Of a stretch of DNA of 64,000 bases, positions 50,013-59,319 are shown piece after piece. The notes below the pieces were generated by a model, which saw only the letters and a program-made list of their open reading frames with translations, had not been told where the DNA came from and ran no database searches. A program made the translations under genes and the position numbers. Source of the DNA: Streptomyces sp. NBC_00513 (GTDB lineage: Bacteria; Actinomycetota; Actinomycetes; Streptomycetales; Streptomycetaceae); assembly GCF_041431415.1 (NCBI RefSeq), contig NZ_CP107845.1, positions 8,246,001 to 8,310,000 of the forward strand, written 5' to 3'. The first letter of the stretch is position 1. Each line of letters starts with the position of its first letter.

Positions 50013-50328
50013 CGTCCGCGAAGGCCACGCCCGTGTCCAGGGCTCGATGTGGCCGTGGGCTGGGGCTGCTACCGCGCCCAGCTCACACCCAGCTCGGCGA
50101 GCTGGGCGAGCTGGGCCGGGGTGAGGCGGCCGCGACGTTATTTCTGGTTGGCGATCCACACCCCGGTCACGGTGCTCACCGTCGTCCGGGAGCAATTCGA
50201 CGTGGCCGCGCAAATTGCAGGCTGGTGGCATCCGATTCGCCAGCACTCAGTCGATCCCCGACAGCCGGCTGGTCACCCCTGACAGCAGCCACCCGGGCCG
50301 AGCCCGGCGTATCGCTGAGACTTTGGGG
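50013..50328 (-). pseudogene. Gap with a short helicase-associated remnant
   Basis: At about 50070-50165 the minus strand reads WIANQK, a stop, then GRLTPAQLAQLAELGVSWAR and a stop. This is the end of a helicase-associated domain. The rest of the gap holds no supported gene. Together with 45990 and 46706 this makes three relics of the same family within 4 kb. Confidence 0.5.
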
Positions 50329-50799
50329 ATGACCACGCAGCGGCTGCCGTTCCCGATCCCAGACGAACGCGCCCACTACTTCGTCGGCCAGTACGCCGAC
50401 ATGCACGACCTGGTTGAGGACCTGGTCGTGCCCGACGGCGTGCCCGAGGCCGCAGCGACCGTCCTGCGCACGGCCCGGGAGCTGCTGCGCCAGTCGTACT
50501 ACTGCTACGAGGTCTCCACCGTGGCGGTCATGCACTCCTTGATCGCGGTGGAGATCGTGCTGCGCGACCGCATCCCGGGCGCGGGCAAGAAGGCGCTGCA
50601 CCAGCTCATCAAGCAGGGCGCGGAGACCTGTGTCCTGACCGCTCGACAGGCGGAGTACCTCGACGACGGCCGAAAGATCCGCAACGGCATGGCGCACGGC
50701 GAGACCACGCACATAGCGATGCCGCCGGCCATGGCGGTGCCGATGGTGACGACCTCGTTCACGATCGTCTCCGAGCTCTGCGCCAAGCCTGCCAAATGA
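50329..50799 (+). CDS. HEPN-like protein
   Basis: 156 residues from ATG 50329. All-helical, with AAATVLRTARELLRQSYYCYE, VAVMHSLIAVEIVLRDRIP and, near residue 128, the motif RNGMAHGE, which fits the R-x4-H signature of HEPN ribonucleases. The protein is intact and well coded. HEPN proteins often act as toxins or in phage defence, but no obvious nucleotidyltransferase partner is adjacent. Assignment by motif and helical pattern only. Confidence 0.6.
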   Translation: MTTQRLPFPIPDERAHYFVGQYADMHDLVEDLVVPDGVPEAAATVLRTARELLRQSYYCYEVSTVAVMHSLIAVEIVLRDRIPGAGKKALHQLIKQGAETCVLTARQAEYLDDGRKIRNGMAHGETTHIAMPPAMAVPMVTTSFTIVSELCAKPAK

Positions 50800-50904
50800 T
50801 CACGGCTCGATAACGGGCGTCACACCGTCGACTCCCAGGCTTCGGGGCCGCCTCCGGTCCGGTGGTGCGTGACCGCCCGTGCGTCGGGTCGTGAAGTTGG
50901 CGGG

Positions 50905-51248
50905 ACGCACCGGGATCGTCGACGTGTGGGTCCACACCCCTACGGGTGGAGCCCCACCACCCCGGCCGCCCGCTACGCCTACGGGCCGCCGACCGTCACC
51001 TCGATCAGCCCTGCCACCGGGCCCGCCGGAGGCGGGAACAAGGTCACGCTGACCGGAACCAATTTGGCCGACACCACCGCGGTCACCTTCGGACCGGGCG
51101 GTAACGCCACCGCCCGGCGTGCACCGCGACCTCCTGCACTGTCACCGCTGCGGCAGGCACCGGCTCTTCCAAGGTTCCCGTGCAGGCAGTCAACGCCGCC
51201 GGCACCAGCCCGACCAACGGCAGTACCTTCTACACCTACGGCCGCTGA
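50905..51248 (+). pseudogene. IPT/TIG-domain protein fragment, frameshifted
   Basis: One frame reads YGPPTVTSISPATGPAGGGN and VTLTGTNLADTTAVTFGPGG. After a shift near 51115 another continues CTATSCTVTAAAGTGSSKVPV, AVNAAGTSPTNGSTFYTYG and TGA 51248. Together they form one complete IPT/TIG immunoglobulin-like domain and its closing strand. The rest of this presumably long repeat protein is missing upstream. Confidence 0.7.
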
Positions 51249-51268
51249 CCCCAGGCCCGTCGAAGGCA

Positions 51269-51317
51269 GGCAGCGGCGGTTCTCTCTCTTGCAGGGGGAA
51301 AAAGAACCGCCGCTGCC
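51269..51317 (+). terminator. Hairpin after the TIG-domain gene
   Basis: GGCAGCGGCGGTTCT at 51269-51283 pairs perfectly with AGAACCGCCGCTGCC at 51303-51317. Confidence 0.75.
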
Positions 51318-51349
51318 GCGTGTGGCACACCCCGTTTTGAGCTCCGCAA

Positions 51350-51568
51350 TTAACTTGGCATGCCGCCGGGGTACATGCCGCTGGGAGACGCTCCCCCGGG
51401 GTTCTGCGAGTTCGGCTGCCCGGAGGTCGTGGGGTTCATCCCGCCGGGGTACATCGGGTTCGACGTCTGGGGCGGTGCGGGGTCCGCGGCGTGGGCCGTG
51501 CCGGACACGGTGAGTGCTGCCCCCGCGAGGGCAATTGCGGTGAGCGTGCGCCGAGCGGTGTTGTTCAT
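51350..51568 (-). CDS. Short secreted Gly/Pro/Met-rich peptide
   Basis: 72 residues from ATG 51568. Signal peptide (MNNTARRTLTAIALAGAALT to TAHA) close to that of the protein at 15611. The mature 45 residues are Pro, Gly, Asn and Met-rich with a repeated MYPGGM motif (two clear copies, one ending the protein). Extracellular; possibly structural. No family recognised. Confidence 0.65.
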   Translation of the reverse strand: MNNTARRTLTAIALAGAALTVSGTAHAADPAPPQTSNPMYPGGMNPTTSGQPNSQNPGGASPSGMYPGGMPS

Positions 51569-51705
51569 ACCCCGCTAACGATCTTCATCCCGTCGGGGTC
51601 ACGCGCGGGGGTTGGGACACGGGCGGGAACGTGTGACCGCTCTGCCGTCCGTGTCGCAAGCTCAAGACGCGCGAGACATCGCCGAGCTGCTGCGTCCTCG
51701 CCCCC

Positions 51706-52671
51706 TCATTGGTCGATGTCGTCGAACAGGCTGCGTCGGTTCTGGGCGTGCTCACGTGCTTGTGCCAGCCGTTCGCGCCAGCTCGATCTGTTGGGAGTCC
51801 AGTCTCTGTCGTCTGTGTTGTCTGACACCTCACGAAGTTGCTGGTAGCTGTCACGCGCATGTTCGAACTCTGCAGCCGTGTCGAAGTCCTGTCGCTCCTG
51901 GAACGCCTCCCCGTACTTCCACAGGGCGTTCTCGACCGGATCGTCGTCCTCGTTACCGCTGAACTCTTCCGCCCAGCCGGCAGCTCTGTCTTCCAGGTAG
52001 GGGACGAGTGCGTGGCGCACGTGCTCGAACATGGCCTCGCGCTCCTGAGAGGTGAGAAGGACATCCCACGGCCAGGTACCGTCTCCCTCTTCAGTCCAAT
52101 CAGCATCAGGTTGTGTGACAGCCAGCTCGGACATGCGCGCGATGGCCTGCTGTCGAACATCTTCGGGCAGGAGGCCAGCTTGGAAGAGGCGTGCCAACAC
52201 ACGCGGACGACTGTCGTACCCAGTCGGGGCGTCAAATTGCACGAGCCCCGCGCAGATGTCGGGATCCATAGACAGGTAGACGCGCAGGAAGCCGTCGCTG
52301 CTGGCACGCCCCAGGTAGACGAGAATTGCCTTGTGCCGGTCGTGGTACCGCAGCCAGTCCTCCTGATGCTCGCGGGGCTGCTGGCGTAGGGCGGCCACGC
52401 GACGGGCCACCTCCGGGTAGAGCGAGGGCGGGATACGCAGGAGCGTTCCCTGGCGCTGCTCGCTGTCGGGGGCGAGGCAGTCTGTACGGGTGAGCAGCGC
52501 ATCGTCGGTCATGCCCACGAGGACCATGGGCATGAGATGCGGTTGAGTTGCCAGCCAGGTGGCGAAGCCCTCCCGGAGAGTGGGGTGGTGGAACGTCCAG
52601 TACCTCTGCCCGTCGGAAGAGGTGTTGAGGCTGAGGAAAGAGCCGGTTAGCGCATCTAGTACTGCAATCAC
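51706..52671 (-). pseudogene. C-terminal part of a STAND/NACHT-like NTPase-type protein
   Basis: 321 residues from an internal GTG at 52671. The opening DALTGSFLSL with WTFHHPTLREGFATWLA is characteristic of the winged-helix end of STAND NTPases (HPT-x-x-E motif), followed by a helical sensor region (LPEDVRQQAIARMSELAV, EREAMFEHVRHALVPYLED). The P-loop part is missing because transposase DNA at 52674 adjoins the left of the gene. Such proteins often serve in regulation or antiviral defence; here it is a truncated relic or short protein. Confidence 0.55.
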
Positions 52672-52673
52672 AG

Positions 52674-52850
52674 TTAAGGGGTATGTCCGCGTTGTTTGTA
52701 GTGGCTGTCGCGGGCGCGTGTCTGACTGAGTCTTCGCCAGTGTGACCAGTGCAGATGGTGGTGGACGGTGAGGTGGTGGGGATGGAGGAGGTGGCCGATG
52801 AGGCGGCGTATCTCCGCTACGGACAGCGGTATCAGGCCACCGCTGTTTCC
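52674..52850 (-). pseudogene. C-terminal transposase remnant
   Basis: The minus-strand frame PLSVAEIRRLIGHLLHP, HLHWSHWRRLSQTRARDSHY matches the very conserved end of a Streptomyces transposase class (IS701/IS4-related; WRRRHQ-A-A-SHYR type). Nothing upstream of it is recognisable. It is joined directly to the NTPase fragment. Confidence 0.55.
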
Positions 52851-53450
52851 CCGGTCCGAGAGATCTCCCGCCCGTCCTCGGTCAGCGGCCTGACCGCGGT
52901 CTGCGCGAACATCGCCTGACCGGCACCCCTTGGCGACGCTCCTCGGCGGGGCCCCTACCGGTCCGCGGCCGAGGAGCGCCGCCGCGCCTGCCCCGCCTGG
53001 TCCCCGCCCCCGAGCCCGTCCTGGCGCGCGTCTACCGGGGGCCGGATTACCTGCTGGCACGCCGAGGTTCCGGTGAGGGAGGCTGGGGGCCGTTCGGCAG
53101 CGACAAGGGAATCGCCGGAACGATGCGGGAGTGCCGTCTGGTGGGAGAGTCGCTTTCCTGCCGGCAAGAGGGGCTTCTCCGACGTGCGAGGTGGGGGACA
53201 TGCGTGCCGGCCGCTGCCGTCGGCGTGCTGCCGGTAACCGTTCGCCCGCGGGGCCGTTGATCGGGTGATACCCGTGCTGCCCTCGGTGTTGCGGGACCTC
53301 GCAAAGGCGTGTGCCGCGTACGCGACAGCGCGGTCGGCGCCCGTTCCAACTACTTCAGCGCGTGCCCGTCCTGGCCGTGAAGCCGGGGCGGGCGCCGCGA
53401 TGTTCACGAGCTGTGGTGCTCGCCATCTCATTCGTCCTGTCTGGAGATTC
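52851..53450. other. No supported gene
   Basis: The open frames in this stretch lack start signals and any conserved motif, and are mutually antisense. Only the last 30 bases (CTGGAG before GTG 53451) serve the next gene. Confidence 0.4.
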
Positions 53451-54122
53451 GTGTTCCCTCCTGCTGATACCGCCACGTTCCAACCGGCCCCACCGCGCCG
53501 CTGGCACCCGGCGCTGGCGGTTCCCGCCGTTGTCCTCGCCACGCTCGTGGTTCCGCCACTCGGTGCCGCACTCGCGTTCATGGCCCGCTGGGACAAGGCC
53601 GGCCGGGCGGTAACCGTGGTCCTGGCCTCGATCTGGTTCGGTGTACTGCTTGCCACCGCCTCCGGCCCGAAGCCTGTGCGCGACGATGCGAAACCCGGTT
53701 CCCAGCCGGTGGTCACCGTCACCGTCACCGCGTCGGCCCCCACCTTGGCCGCCCCCTCTTCCACGCCTTCGCCGACACCCGTTTCGGCATCACCCACACC
53801 TGTCTCGCCGTCTGTCTCCGCACCGGCGTCGGTCCCGCCCGTTGCCGCCCCGGCCCAGCCGCAGGATCCCCAGGCTCCGCCGAGCCGGCCACACGCCCCG
53901 GCCCCGGCGCGGGCTGACGACGGGAAGGCGGGGACCTCGGATGACGCTCCGGCGGCCGTGGGGGCTTCGTCAGGCGGGAGTTCGACCAGCGGGGGAGGAG
54001 GCAGGGCGTACTACCGCAACTGCACGGCGGTCAGGGATGCGGGGGCAGCTCCGATCCGCCGCGGGGACCCCGGTTTCGACAGCCACCTCGATCGCGATGG
54101 CGACGGCATCGCCTGCGAGTGA
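53451..54122 (+). CDS. Membrane protein with C-terminal Excalibur calcium-binding domain
   Basis: 223 residues from GTG 53451 with GGAG upstream. Two membrane helices near the N-terminus (LAVPAVVLATLVVPPLGAAL, VTVVLASIWFGVLLAT), a long Pro/Ser/Ala-rich stalk, then the Excalibur domain YYRNCTAVRDAG with the calcium loop DRDGDGIACE. The domain would face the outside. Paired Cys likely form a disulfide. Common in Streptomyces; role in nuclease-like or cell-surface proteins not established. Confidence 0.85.
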   Translation: MFPPADTATFQPAPPRRWHPALAVPAVVLATLVVPPLGAALAFMARWDKAGRAVTVVLASIWFGVLLATASGPKPVRDDAKPGSQPVVTVTVTASAPTLAAPSSTPSPTPVSASPTPVSPSVSAPASVPPVAAPAQPQDPQAPPSRPHAPAPARADDGKAGTSDDAPAAVGASSGGSSTSGGGGRAYYRNCTAVRDAGAAPIRRGDPGFDSHLDRDGDGIACE

Positions 54123-54323
54123 CCATGCCACCCTCGCGCGCGGGCATCGCCGGCGAAGCGGAGGCGACCTGAGATCGGATGACTCGCGTGGTGTCCGTTC
54201 CGACCCCGGGCACCACACCAAGGGGGTGCCCCCGCGTATCGGCGCGTACCCCGGGCTGACGGAGCGGCGCACCATGGTTGGGCCCGCCGCTTCGGCAGTC
54301 ACCCCGAGCCGGGCAAGCCGGAA

Positions 54324-54503
54324 TCAGGTGGTGCGGGGCGGGCGGGCTGCAGGTTCGCCTTCGCGCCGGTTGGGGCAGGCCCTCTCGTGCACGATGACTC
54401 CGCCTTCGGGGCCACCTATCGCAAGGGCCCGGGCTCCGCACCGTCTGCAGGCGGGTGGCCGATCGTCCTTTTCACCGGTGGGTCGCGCGGCGCGCGCGTT
54501 CAT
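54324..54503 (-). CDS. Small zinc-ribbon-type protein
   Basis: 59 residues from ATG 54503. A CRRCG pair and a later Cys near HERACPN form a probable zinc knuckle. The start overlaps the stop of the gene at 54500 by four bases, so the two are translated as a pair. Confidence 0.55.
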   Translation of the reverse strand: MNARAARPTGEKDDRPPACRRCGARALAIGGPEGGVIVHERACPNRREGEPAARPPRTT

Positions 54504-54709
54504 GAGGCGGGCCTTGTCCTGGGGCAGGCCCACACCTCGATGTCGGTGTTGTGGACGCCTTGCCGGCTGGAGATCTTTCCGCGGGAGACCGCACCGGCGG
54601 TGAGTTTCCTGCCGCAGGCAACGCAGGCCCGCCCCACACCGACCGCCCAGGGCAGGCCCTGGGCCGGGGGCAGGGGAGCGTCCGCGCATTGCAGCGTCGT
54701 CGTGGTCAC
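54500..54709 (-). CDS. Small zinc-ribbon-type protein
   Basis: 69 residues from GTG 54709, with GGGAGGGTGG upstream. Begins TTTTLQCADAPLP; CVACGR and a later WACP supply Cys for a zinc site (RACVACGRKLTAG, DIEVWACPR). A widespread type of tiny Streptomyces protein. Function unknown. Confidence 0.65.
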   Translation of the reverse strand: MTTTTLQCADAPLPPAQGLPWAVGVGRACVACGRKLTAGAVSRGKISSRQGVHNTDIEVWACPRTRPAS

Positions 54710-55123
54710 GCGGCCACCCTCCCACGGGCGTCGGGGCTGTGGCGCGCGGCGGTCCGCCTCAGAGGTCGCGGGGGCGGGCTGAGTTGGGCATGCCCCGACC
54801 GGCGAGGAGTTCGGATACGCCGGCCCCTCGTGCCGCCGGCAACACCCGCCCTCGGGCAGCCCCTGTCCCTCGGTGGCCTGGGGTCCTTCGGATGTCGGCT
54901 TCACCGCGGAATCGTTCCCGCTTGTTCGCGAGATGACGCGCATGCCCGGCGCGGTTGTTCCGGCGGCCGCTCGTTGGCGCCTTCCTGACTCCGCGCTGAC
55001 CTCAACCGCCGCGCCATGCTGCCCACCCGGCAGGTGATCCGAACGGACGACTGCCTGTTCGTCGGTGCTCTTGACACGGCTTGTGAAGGGCACGAGTCCG
55101 CGACGCACCAGGAACGGGCCGGC
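54710..55123. other. No supported gene
   Basis: No frame combines a start signal with a credible protein. The right edge is the border of an IS630 element. Confidence 0.4.
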
Positions 55124-56273
55124 TACTGACCTTGAAGTCGTCTTGTCGTAGGGGCTGACGGTTGGTGATCGTCGCGGTATGCCGGGTGTATGAGGTATCC
55201 GCAGGGTGGGGGTCTGACCGCGGAGAGGCAAGCTTTCCGTGAGCGGGTCCGGATGGAAGCGGTCGCGATGTTCGCCGAGGGGCGGGGCAGCACGGAGATC
55301 GCGAAGGAGTTACGGGTCAGTGTCAGGTCCGTCCAGAGGTGGCGGCGGGCCTGGCGGGAGAACGGCCATGACGCGGTTCGTTCCCGTGGCCCGGCGTCGC
55401 GTCCGAAGCTGAGCGATGGGCTGTTCGCCGTGCTCGAGGAGGAGTTGGCCAAAGGCCCGATCGCGCACGGCTGGCCGGATCAGCGGTGGACGCTGGCCAG
55501 GATCAAGACGCTGATCGGCCGACGGTTCCACAAGAGCATGACGTTGTCGGGGATCTCGCAGATGCTCCGGCGTCGTGGCTGGAGCCATCAGGTTCCGGCC
55601 CGTCGGGCGGTCGAGCGTGACGAGGCGGCGGTGGCCAGCTGGGTGAAGGAGGTGTGGCCGCACCTGGAACCACCGCGGCGGCGCTCGGGGCCTGGCTCGT
55701 CTTCGAGGACGAGGCAGGATTCTCGATGACGCCGCCGACCTCCCGCACGTGGGGCAGGCGGGGTTCCACTCCGGTCATCCGGGTGAGAGGCCGTTCTCAG
55801 CGCCGTTTCTCCATCGCGGCCCTGTGCTGCTACAAACCCGGCGAACGGTCCCGCCTGATCTACCGGCCCAAACGGCATACCGATCACAAGAGCGGCGGCC
55901 GTAAGAGCTTCGCCTGGACCGAGTACCGCGACCTCCTCATCGCCGCCCACCAGCAGCTGGACGGGCCGATCGTCCTTATCTGGGACAACTTGAACGTCCA
56001 CAAAGACCGCCGCATGCGGGCCTTCATCGATGCACACGACTGGATCAACGCCTACCACCTGCCGCCCTACGCACCCGACTTCAACCCGGTGGAAAGCATC
56101 TGGTCGATCCTCCGCCGGACCAGCCAGGCCAACACCGCCTTCACCGATCCCGAGCACCTCATCCGCCGGCTGCGACACGGGCTCCGCCGGATCCAGTACC
56201 GCAGCGACATCATCGACGGATGCCTCACCGGTACCGGACTCACGCTGCCGACACCACGCCTGCAAGCTCAGTA
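55124..56273 (+). mobile_element. IS630-family insertion sequence, second type
   Basis: Bounded by TA at 55124 and TA at 56272. Ends read TACTGACCTTGAAG and, from the right, TACTGAGCTTGCAG inverted. Two overlapping frames encode the transposase. Different subgroup from the copy at 13128. Confidence 0.82.
55190..55729 (+). CDS. IS630 transposase, first frame
   Basis: 179 residues from ATG 55190: helix-turn-helix domains (GSTEIAKELRVSVRSVQRWRRAW; GLFAVLEEELAKG; TLSGISQMLRRRGWSHQ) ending in EVWPHLEPPRRRSG. It overlaps the second frame, where a -1 ribosomal shift near 55670 would join it to WLVFEDEAGF. This two-frame layout is common in this IS630 subgroup. Confidence 0.85.
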   Translation: MRYPQGGGLTAERQAFRERVRMEAVAMFAEGRGSTEIAKELRVSVRSVQRWRRAWRENGHDAVRSRGPASRPKLSDGLFAVLEEELAKGPIAHGWPDQRWTLARIKTLIGRRFHKSMTLSGISQMLRRRGWSHQVPARRAVERDEAAVASWVKEVWPHLEPPRRRSGPGSSSRTRQDSR

Positions 56274-56274
56274 A
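55654..56274 (+). CDS. IS630 transposase, second frame (catalytic)
   Basis: 206 codons carrying the DDE domain: Asp-Glu in VFEDEAGFS, Asp in LIWDNLNVHKD and Glu in PDFNPVESIW. Read as the second half of the transposase by frameshift from the frame at 55190. The ATG at 55654 is probably not the natural start. No damage is visible. Confidence 0.88.
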   Translation: MAAPGTTAAALGAWLVFEDEAGFSMTPPTSRTWGRRGSTPVIRVRGRSQRRFSIAALCCYKPGERSRLIYRPKRHTDHKSGGRKSFAWTEYRDLLIAAHQQLDGPIVLIWDNLNVHKDRRMRAFIDAHDWINAYHLPPYAPDFNPVESIWSILRRTSQANTAFTDPEHLIRRLRHGLRRIQYRSDIIDGCLTGTGLTLPTPRLQAQ

Positions 56275-56697
56275 CCGCCGAGTCGGCGAGGTGGTCACCC
56301 AGGATGGGCGGACGAATTCGTTCTGATCTCCGATTTCCGCCTGCGCGTGCGAAGAATCGTGCAGGACGACCGTTACGGAATTGGCTGCTCCGGTTGAGTG
56401 ACGGGTGGACGAGTGCGCCCGGAGCGCACTACCGGGCGCGGTGATCGATTCTGCCGTGCGCGGGCTGGGTGGGTGTAGCGGTCAGTGAATGTCAGGGCCA
56501 CGCTCATGCGGACTGCGTGTAGGTTGCAGGTGTGTGTGACGGGAATGTCCGGGGTCGGTAACCGGCCTCGTCGGGGGCTGTGGTCGGCCCCGTGTCGGGT
56601 CGAGAGTTTGGGTCCTCGGCCCACCAACGGGCCGGGCACCCGCACCACTACGAGATTCGTATCGGCGGGTGCAGCACTGTTCTTGAGGGGTCACCGT
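56274..56697. other. No supported gene
   Basis: Unique sequence between the IS630 end and the secreted-protein gene. TTGAGGGG near 56682 is a likely ribosome site for ATG 56698. Nothing else is recognised. Confidence 0.4.
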
Positions 56698-57159
56698 ATG
56701 TCTGCTTCGTCGACCGCCCGCCGTGTCGCCGCGACCGTACTCGCCGCCGGCGCCATCGTCTCCGCCGCCGCACTCCCCGCCACCGCGGCGGACCGGGGTC
56801 ATGACCGGCACCCGCGGGTGGAGATCTCCCGGGTCCAGGCCGACGCTCCCGGGCGTGACGACCGCTCCAATCGTTCCCTGAACGGCGAGTGGGTCGAGAT
56901 CCGCAACACCACCCGCCAGCCGGTCAACCTGCGCGGCTGGACGCTGCGGGACTCCGACGGCAACCGGTACCGCTTCAACGACACCCGCATCGGCGGCCGC
57001 GCCACCATCCGGATCCACACCGGATCCGGCCGCGACACCCGCACCGACCTGTTCCAGGGCAAGCGCGACCACGTCTGGGACAACCGCGCCGACACCGCCA
57101 CCCTGCGCGACGACCGTAACCGCACCGTCGACACCGAGTCCTGGGGCCGCCGCCGCTAA
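56698..57159 (+). CDS. Secreted lamin-tail-domain protein
   Basis: 153 residues from ATG 56698 with GAGGGG upstream. Signal peptide (about residues 1-30) followed by a lamin-tail Ig-like domain: SLNGEWVEIRNTTRQPVNLRGW, LRDSDGNRYRF, IRIHTGSGRDTRTDLFQG, HVWDNRADTATLRDD. In bacteria these single-domain proteins are extracellular and often accompany nucleases or other surface proteins. Intact. Confidence 0.9.
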   Translation: MSASSTARRVAATVLAAGAIVSAAALPATAADRGHDRHPRVEISRVQADAPGRDDRSNRSLNGEWVEIRNTTRQPVNLRGWTLRDSDGNRYRFNDTRIGGRATIRIHTGSGRDTRTDLFQGKRDHVWDNRADTATLRDDRNRTVDTESWGRRR

Positions 57160-57213
57160 CCGCGACTACGGCCGGCCGCCCGTGAACGGTCGGCAGTCGA
57201 AACCGCAGTGAGC

Positions 57214-57247
57214 GTGTGCCGGGCAGCCCGACAGCCGCCCGGCACAC
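57214..57247 (+). terminator. Hairpin after the lamin-tail gene
   Basis: GTGTGCCGGGC at 57214-57224 pairs with GCCCGGCACAC at 57237-57247, 55 bases past the stop. Confidence 0.65.
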
Positions 57248-57541
57248 ACCCATGTCCCGGGTCGGTCGCCAAGAGCGGCAGGTCGTTCCACGCTCCCGGT
57301 GCGGCCGATGCCGAGGGCCCGGTTGCGTGGCACGCCGGGCGACACGTCCCTGGACGTCACCGCTGATCGGCCGCCGGCCCGGTGCAGAGCCGGCGGCGGC
57401 GGTGTACCGCTCCGCTTCTCGCCGGGGCGTCATCGTGGTCCGGAGTGAACTCGCCGATTCCGGTCCCGGGTGCACCCTCGGATGCGAGATTGTCGTCCCG
57501 GGGTCGCGGAACCGCAGCCCTGAACGGTGTTGGAGGTGTCT

Positions 57542-58150
57542 GTGGAGACGGACGAGACGTGGACGTCGGATGAGTACGGCCGGTCGCACGAGGGTCGGGT
57601 GGGTGTGCTCCTGGATGACGGGTCGGTCCCGAAGCCGGTCTACTTTGATTCGGCGTCGGGCAGCTCGGGCTGGGAGGTGCGTCACTGGAGCGTCTACGAC
57701 GGCGCCGGCACCTACCTTCCGCGCCCGAAGGCACACCTGCTGCGGGCGGAGTGTTCCTGCGGCTGGACCGGAACCCGGCACACTGTCGACTGGACGACAG
57801 TGGGCGACCTCCCGTTCCACGAGAGCGGACTGCGCACCGCGGAGCGGTGCGAGGAGGACTGGGACGCCCACATCCGCGCCGTCGCGGGCACCACGATTCC
57901 CCTCCCCGCCGAGTTGGAAGCCCTCTTCCAGACCGTGACCGCCGAGATCGAGAAACTCGCCCAGGACTCACCGACCGCCGCCCTCAAAGCCGCCCGCACC
58001 CTGGAACTCATCGCACAGCGCACCGCGCACTGGCCGGCCCACGACGCCCGCGACCAGGACCCGCAGACGGTGGCCGCTGATCTCGGCCTGTCGATGGACG
58101 CCACCCGCGGCCTGCTGGCCCGCTTCGGAGGCTGGCACGCCCACGGCTGA
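57542..58150 (+). CDS. Conserved Streptomyces protein of unknown function
   Basis: 202 residues. GGAGG at 57532-57536 is correctly spaced to GTG 57542, so the upstream GTG at 57527 is less likely. Features: VYFDSASGSSGWEVRHWSVYD, a Cys pair in AECSCGWTGTRH, then a helical C-terminus with AARTLELIAQRTAHWP and a helix-turn-helix-like ADLGLSMDATRGLLARFG. Could be a small DNA-binding protein. The gap 57160-57541 before it has only the hairpin. Confidence 0.7.
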   Translation: METDETWTSDEYGRSHEGRVGVLLDDGSVPKPVYFDSASGSSGWEVRHWSVYDGAGTYLPRPKAHLLRAECSCGWTGTRHTVDWTTVGDLPFHESGLRTAERCEEDWDAHIRAVAGTTIPLPAELEALFQTVTAEIEKLAQDSPTAALKAARTLELIAQRTAHWPAHDARDQDPQTVAADLGLSMDATRGLLARFGGWHAHG

Positions 58151-58296
58151 CCGGCAGGGCAGATCACTTCGTGCGTACCCGGCGGGCCGGGTCCGGTTCC
58201 CCGCGGCAGTACCTCGTGCGCCGGATCCCGTGCACGGGCAGACGACGCAGGGCCGCCGCCCGTGCGGGGCGACGGCCCTCAACCCTGCCGGTCTGC

Positions 58297-58977
58297 TCAC
58301 GGGGCGGGGGTGACCTCCACCTCGGTGCCGCCGCATCCGGCCGCGATGTCGAGCAGCCGGTCGCGCTCCAGTTCGTCGACGGCCAGGCCCCAGCGGAGCT
58401 TGGTCGCGGTCCACTCCGCGCCGTAGCGGCACAGCGCGTCCGCGGACGGCGGCAGCCACTCCGCCGGATCCTGGTCGGACTTCTGACGGTTCGAACGGGC
58501 CGTCACCGCCACCAGCGACGTCTCCTGACCGAGGTCGTTCGCATACGCCTCCCGGCGCGCCGCCGTCCACGCGGAGGCTCCGCTGTCCCAGGCCTCGGCC
58601 AACGGGACCATGTGGTCGATGTCCAGCGCCCCGGCCGGGGTCACGGGCCGTTCGTCGTAGTACGACCACCACACCCCACCCGTCAGCGTGCAACCGGGGC
58701 CGATCTCGGGGGCCTCGACTGCCTCCGCGATTAGCACCTCCAACCTGGTGTTGCAGCCGTCCGACGGGTTCGCGCCCGCGTTCCAGTGCTTGAAGGAGGT
58801 GCGCTGGTATCCGGTCCGATCCTCGATTGCGAGCTGGAGCGCGGACACCGCGACGCCGATCGGCACGATCTGCGGAGCGGCGGTCGGCCGCTGTTCGGCG
58901 GCGTGGGCGGTGGTGGCGGGGAGGGACAGGGCGAGCGCCGCGGCGGCTGCGGTCGCGGCCCACTTCATGATCATCAT
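58297..58977 (-). CDS. Secreted HNH nuclease (DUF1524/GmrSD-type)
   Basis: 226 residues from ATG 58977. Signal peptide (MKWAATAAAAALALSLPATTAHA) and an HNH-like nuclease core: D-H in GALDIDHMVPLAEAWDSG and the downstream NRQKSDQDPAEWLP segment with the conserved Asn. CNTR and CTLTGG Cys probably form a disulfide. Extracellular DNase common in Streptomyces. Intact. Confidence 0.9.
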   Translation of the reverse strand: MMIMKWAATAAAAALALSLPATTAHAAEQRPTAAPQIVPIGVAVSALQLAIEDRTGYQRTSFKHWNAGANPSDGCNTRLEVLIAEAVEAPEIGPGCTLTGGVWWSYYDERPVTPAGALDIDHMVPLAEAWDSGASAWTAARREAYANDLGQETSLVAVTARSNRQKSDQDPAEWLPPSADALCRYGAEWTATKLRWGLAVDELERDRLLDIAAGCGGTEVEVTPAP

Positions 58978-59319
58978 GAGGCTGGTTGTACCGGCCGAGG
59001 CGGCATCAGGAACACCCCCGGGAGCCCGGTTCACCCGGCCGAGGCGACAGGTTCACCGACGAAACGACACTGCACCTCGCCGGATCCAGACACAGAGAGG
59101 CGTGAACGCGCGCGCCCCCGACTCCCGCCCACGGTCGCTCGTGCCCCTGCGAGCGGTTGTCGGCTTTGATCGCCCCGTACGCCAAAGGTTTGTGTGATGC
59201 CGGTCGAGCGGCTGCATGGGTGTGGCGGCTGGGCTCCGGAGTGTGGCAGGCCGGGGCCCAGCCGATGTGGTGGGGTTCTGGCAGCGGCTGGGCGGCCAGG
59301 GTTGGCAGTCTCGGGGTGG
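58978..59319. other. No supported gene
   Basis: Spacer between the start of the nuclease gene and the end of the gene at 59320; both are on the minus strand. No convincing protein or hairpin. Confidence 0.4.
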
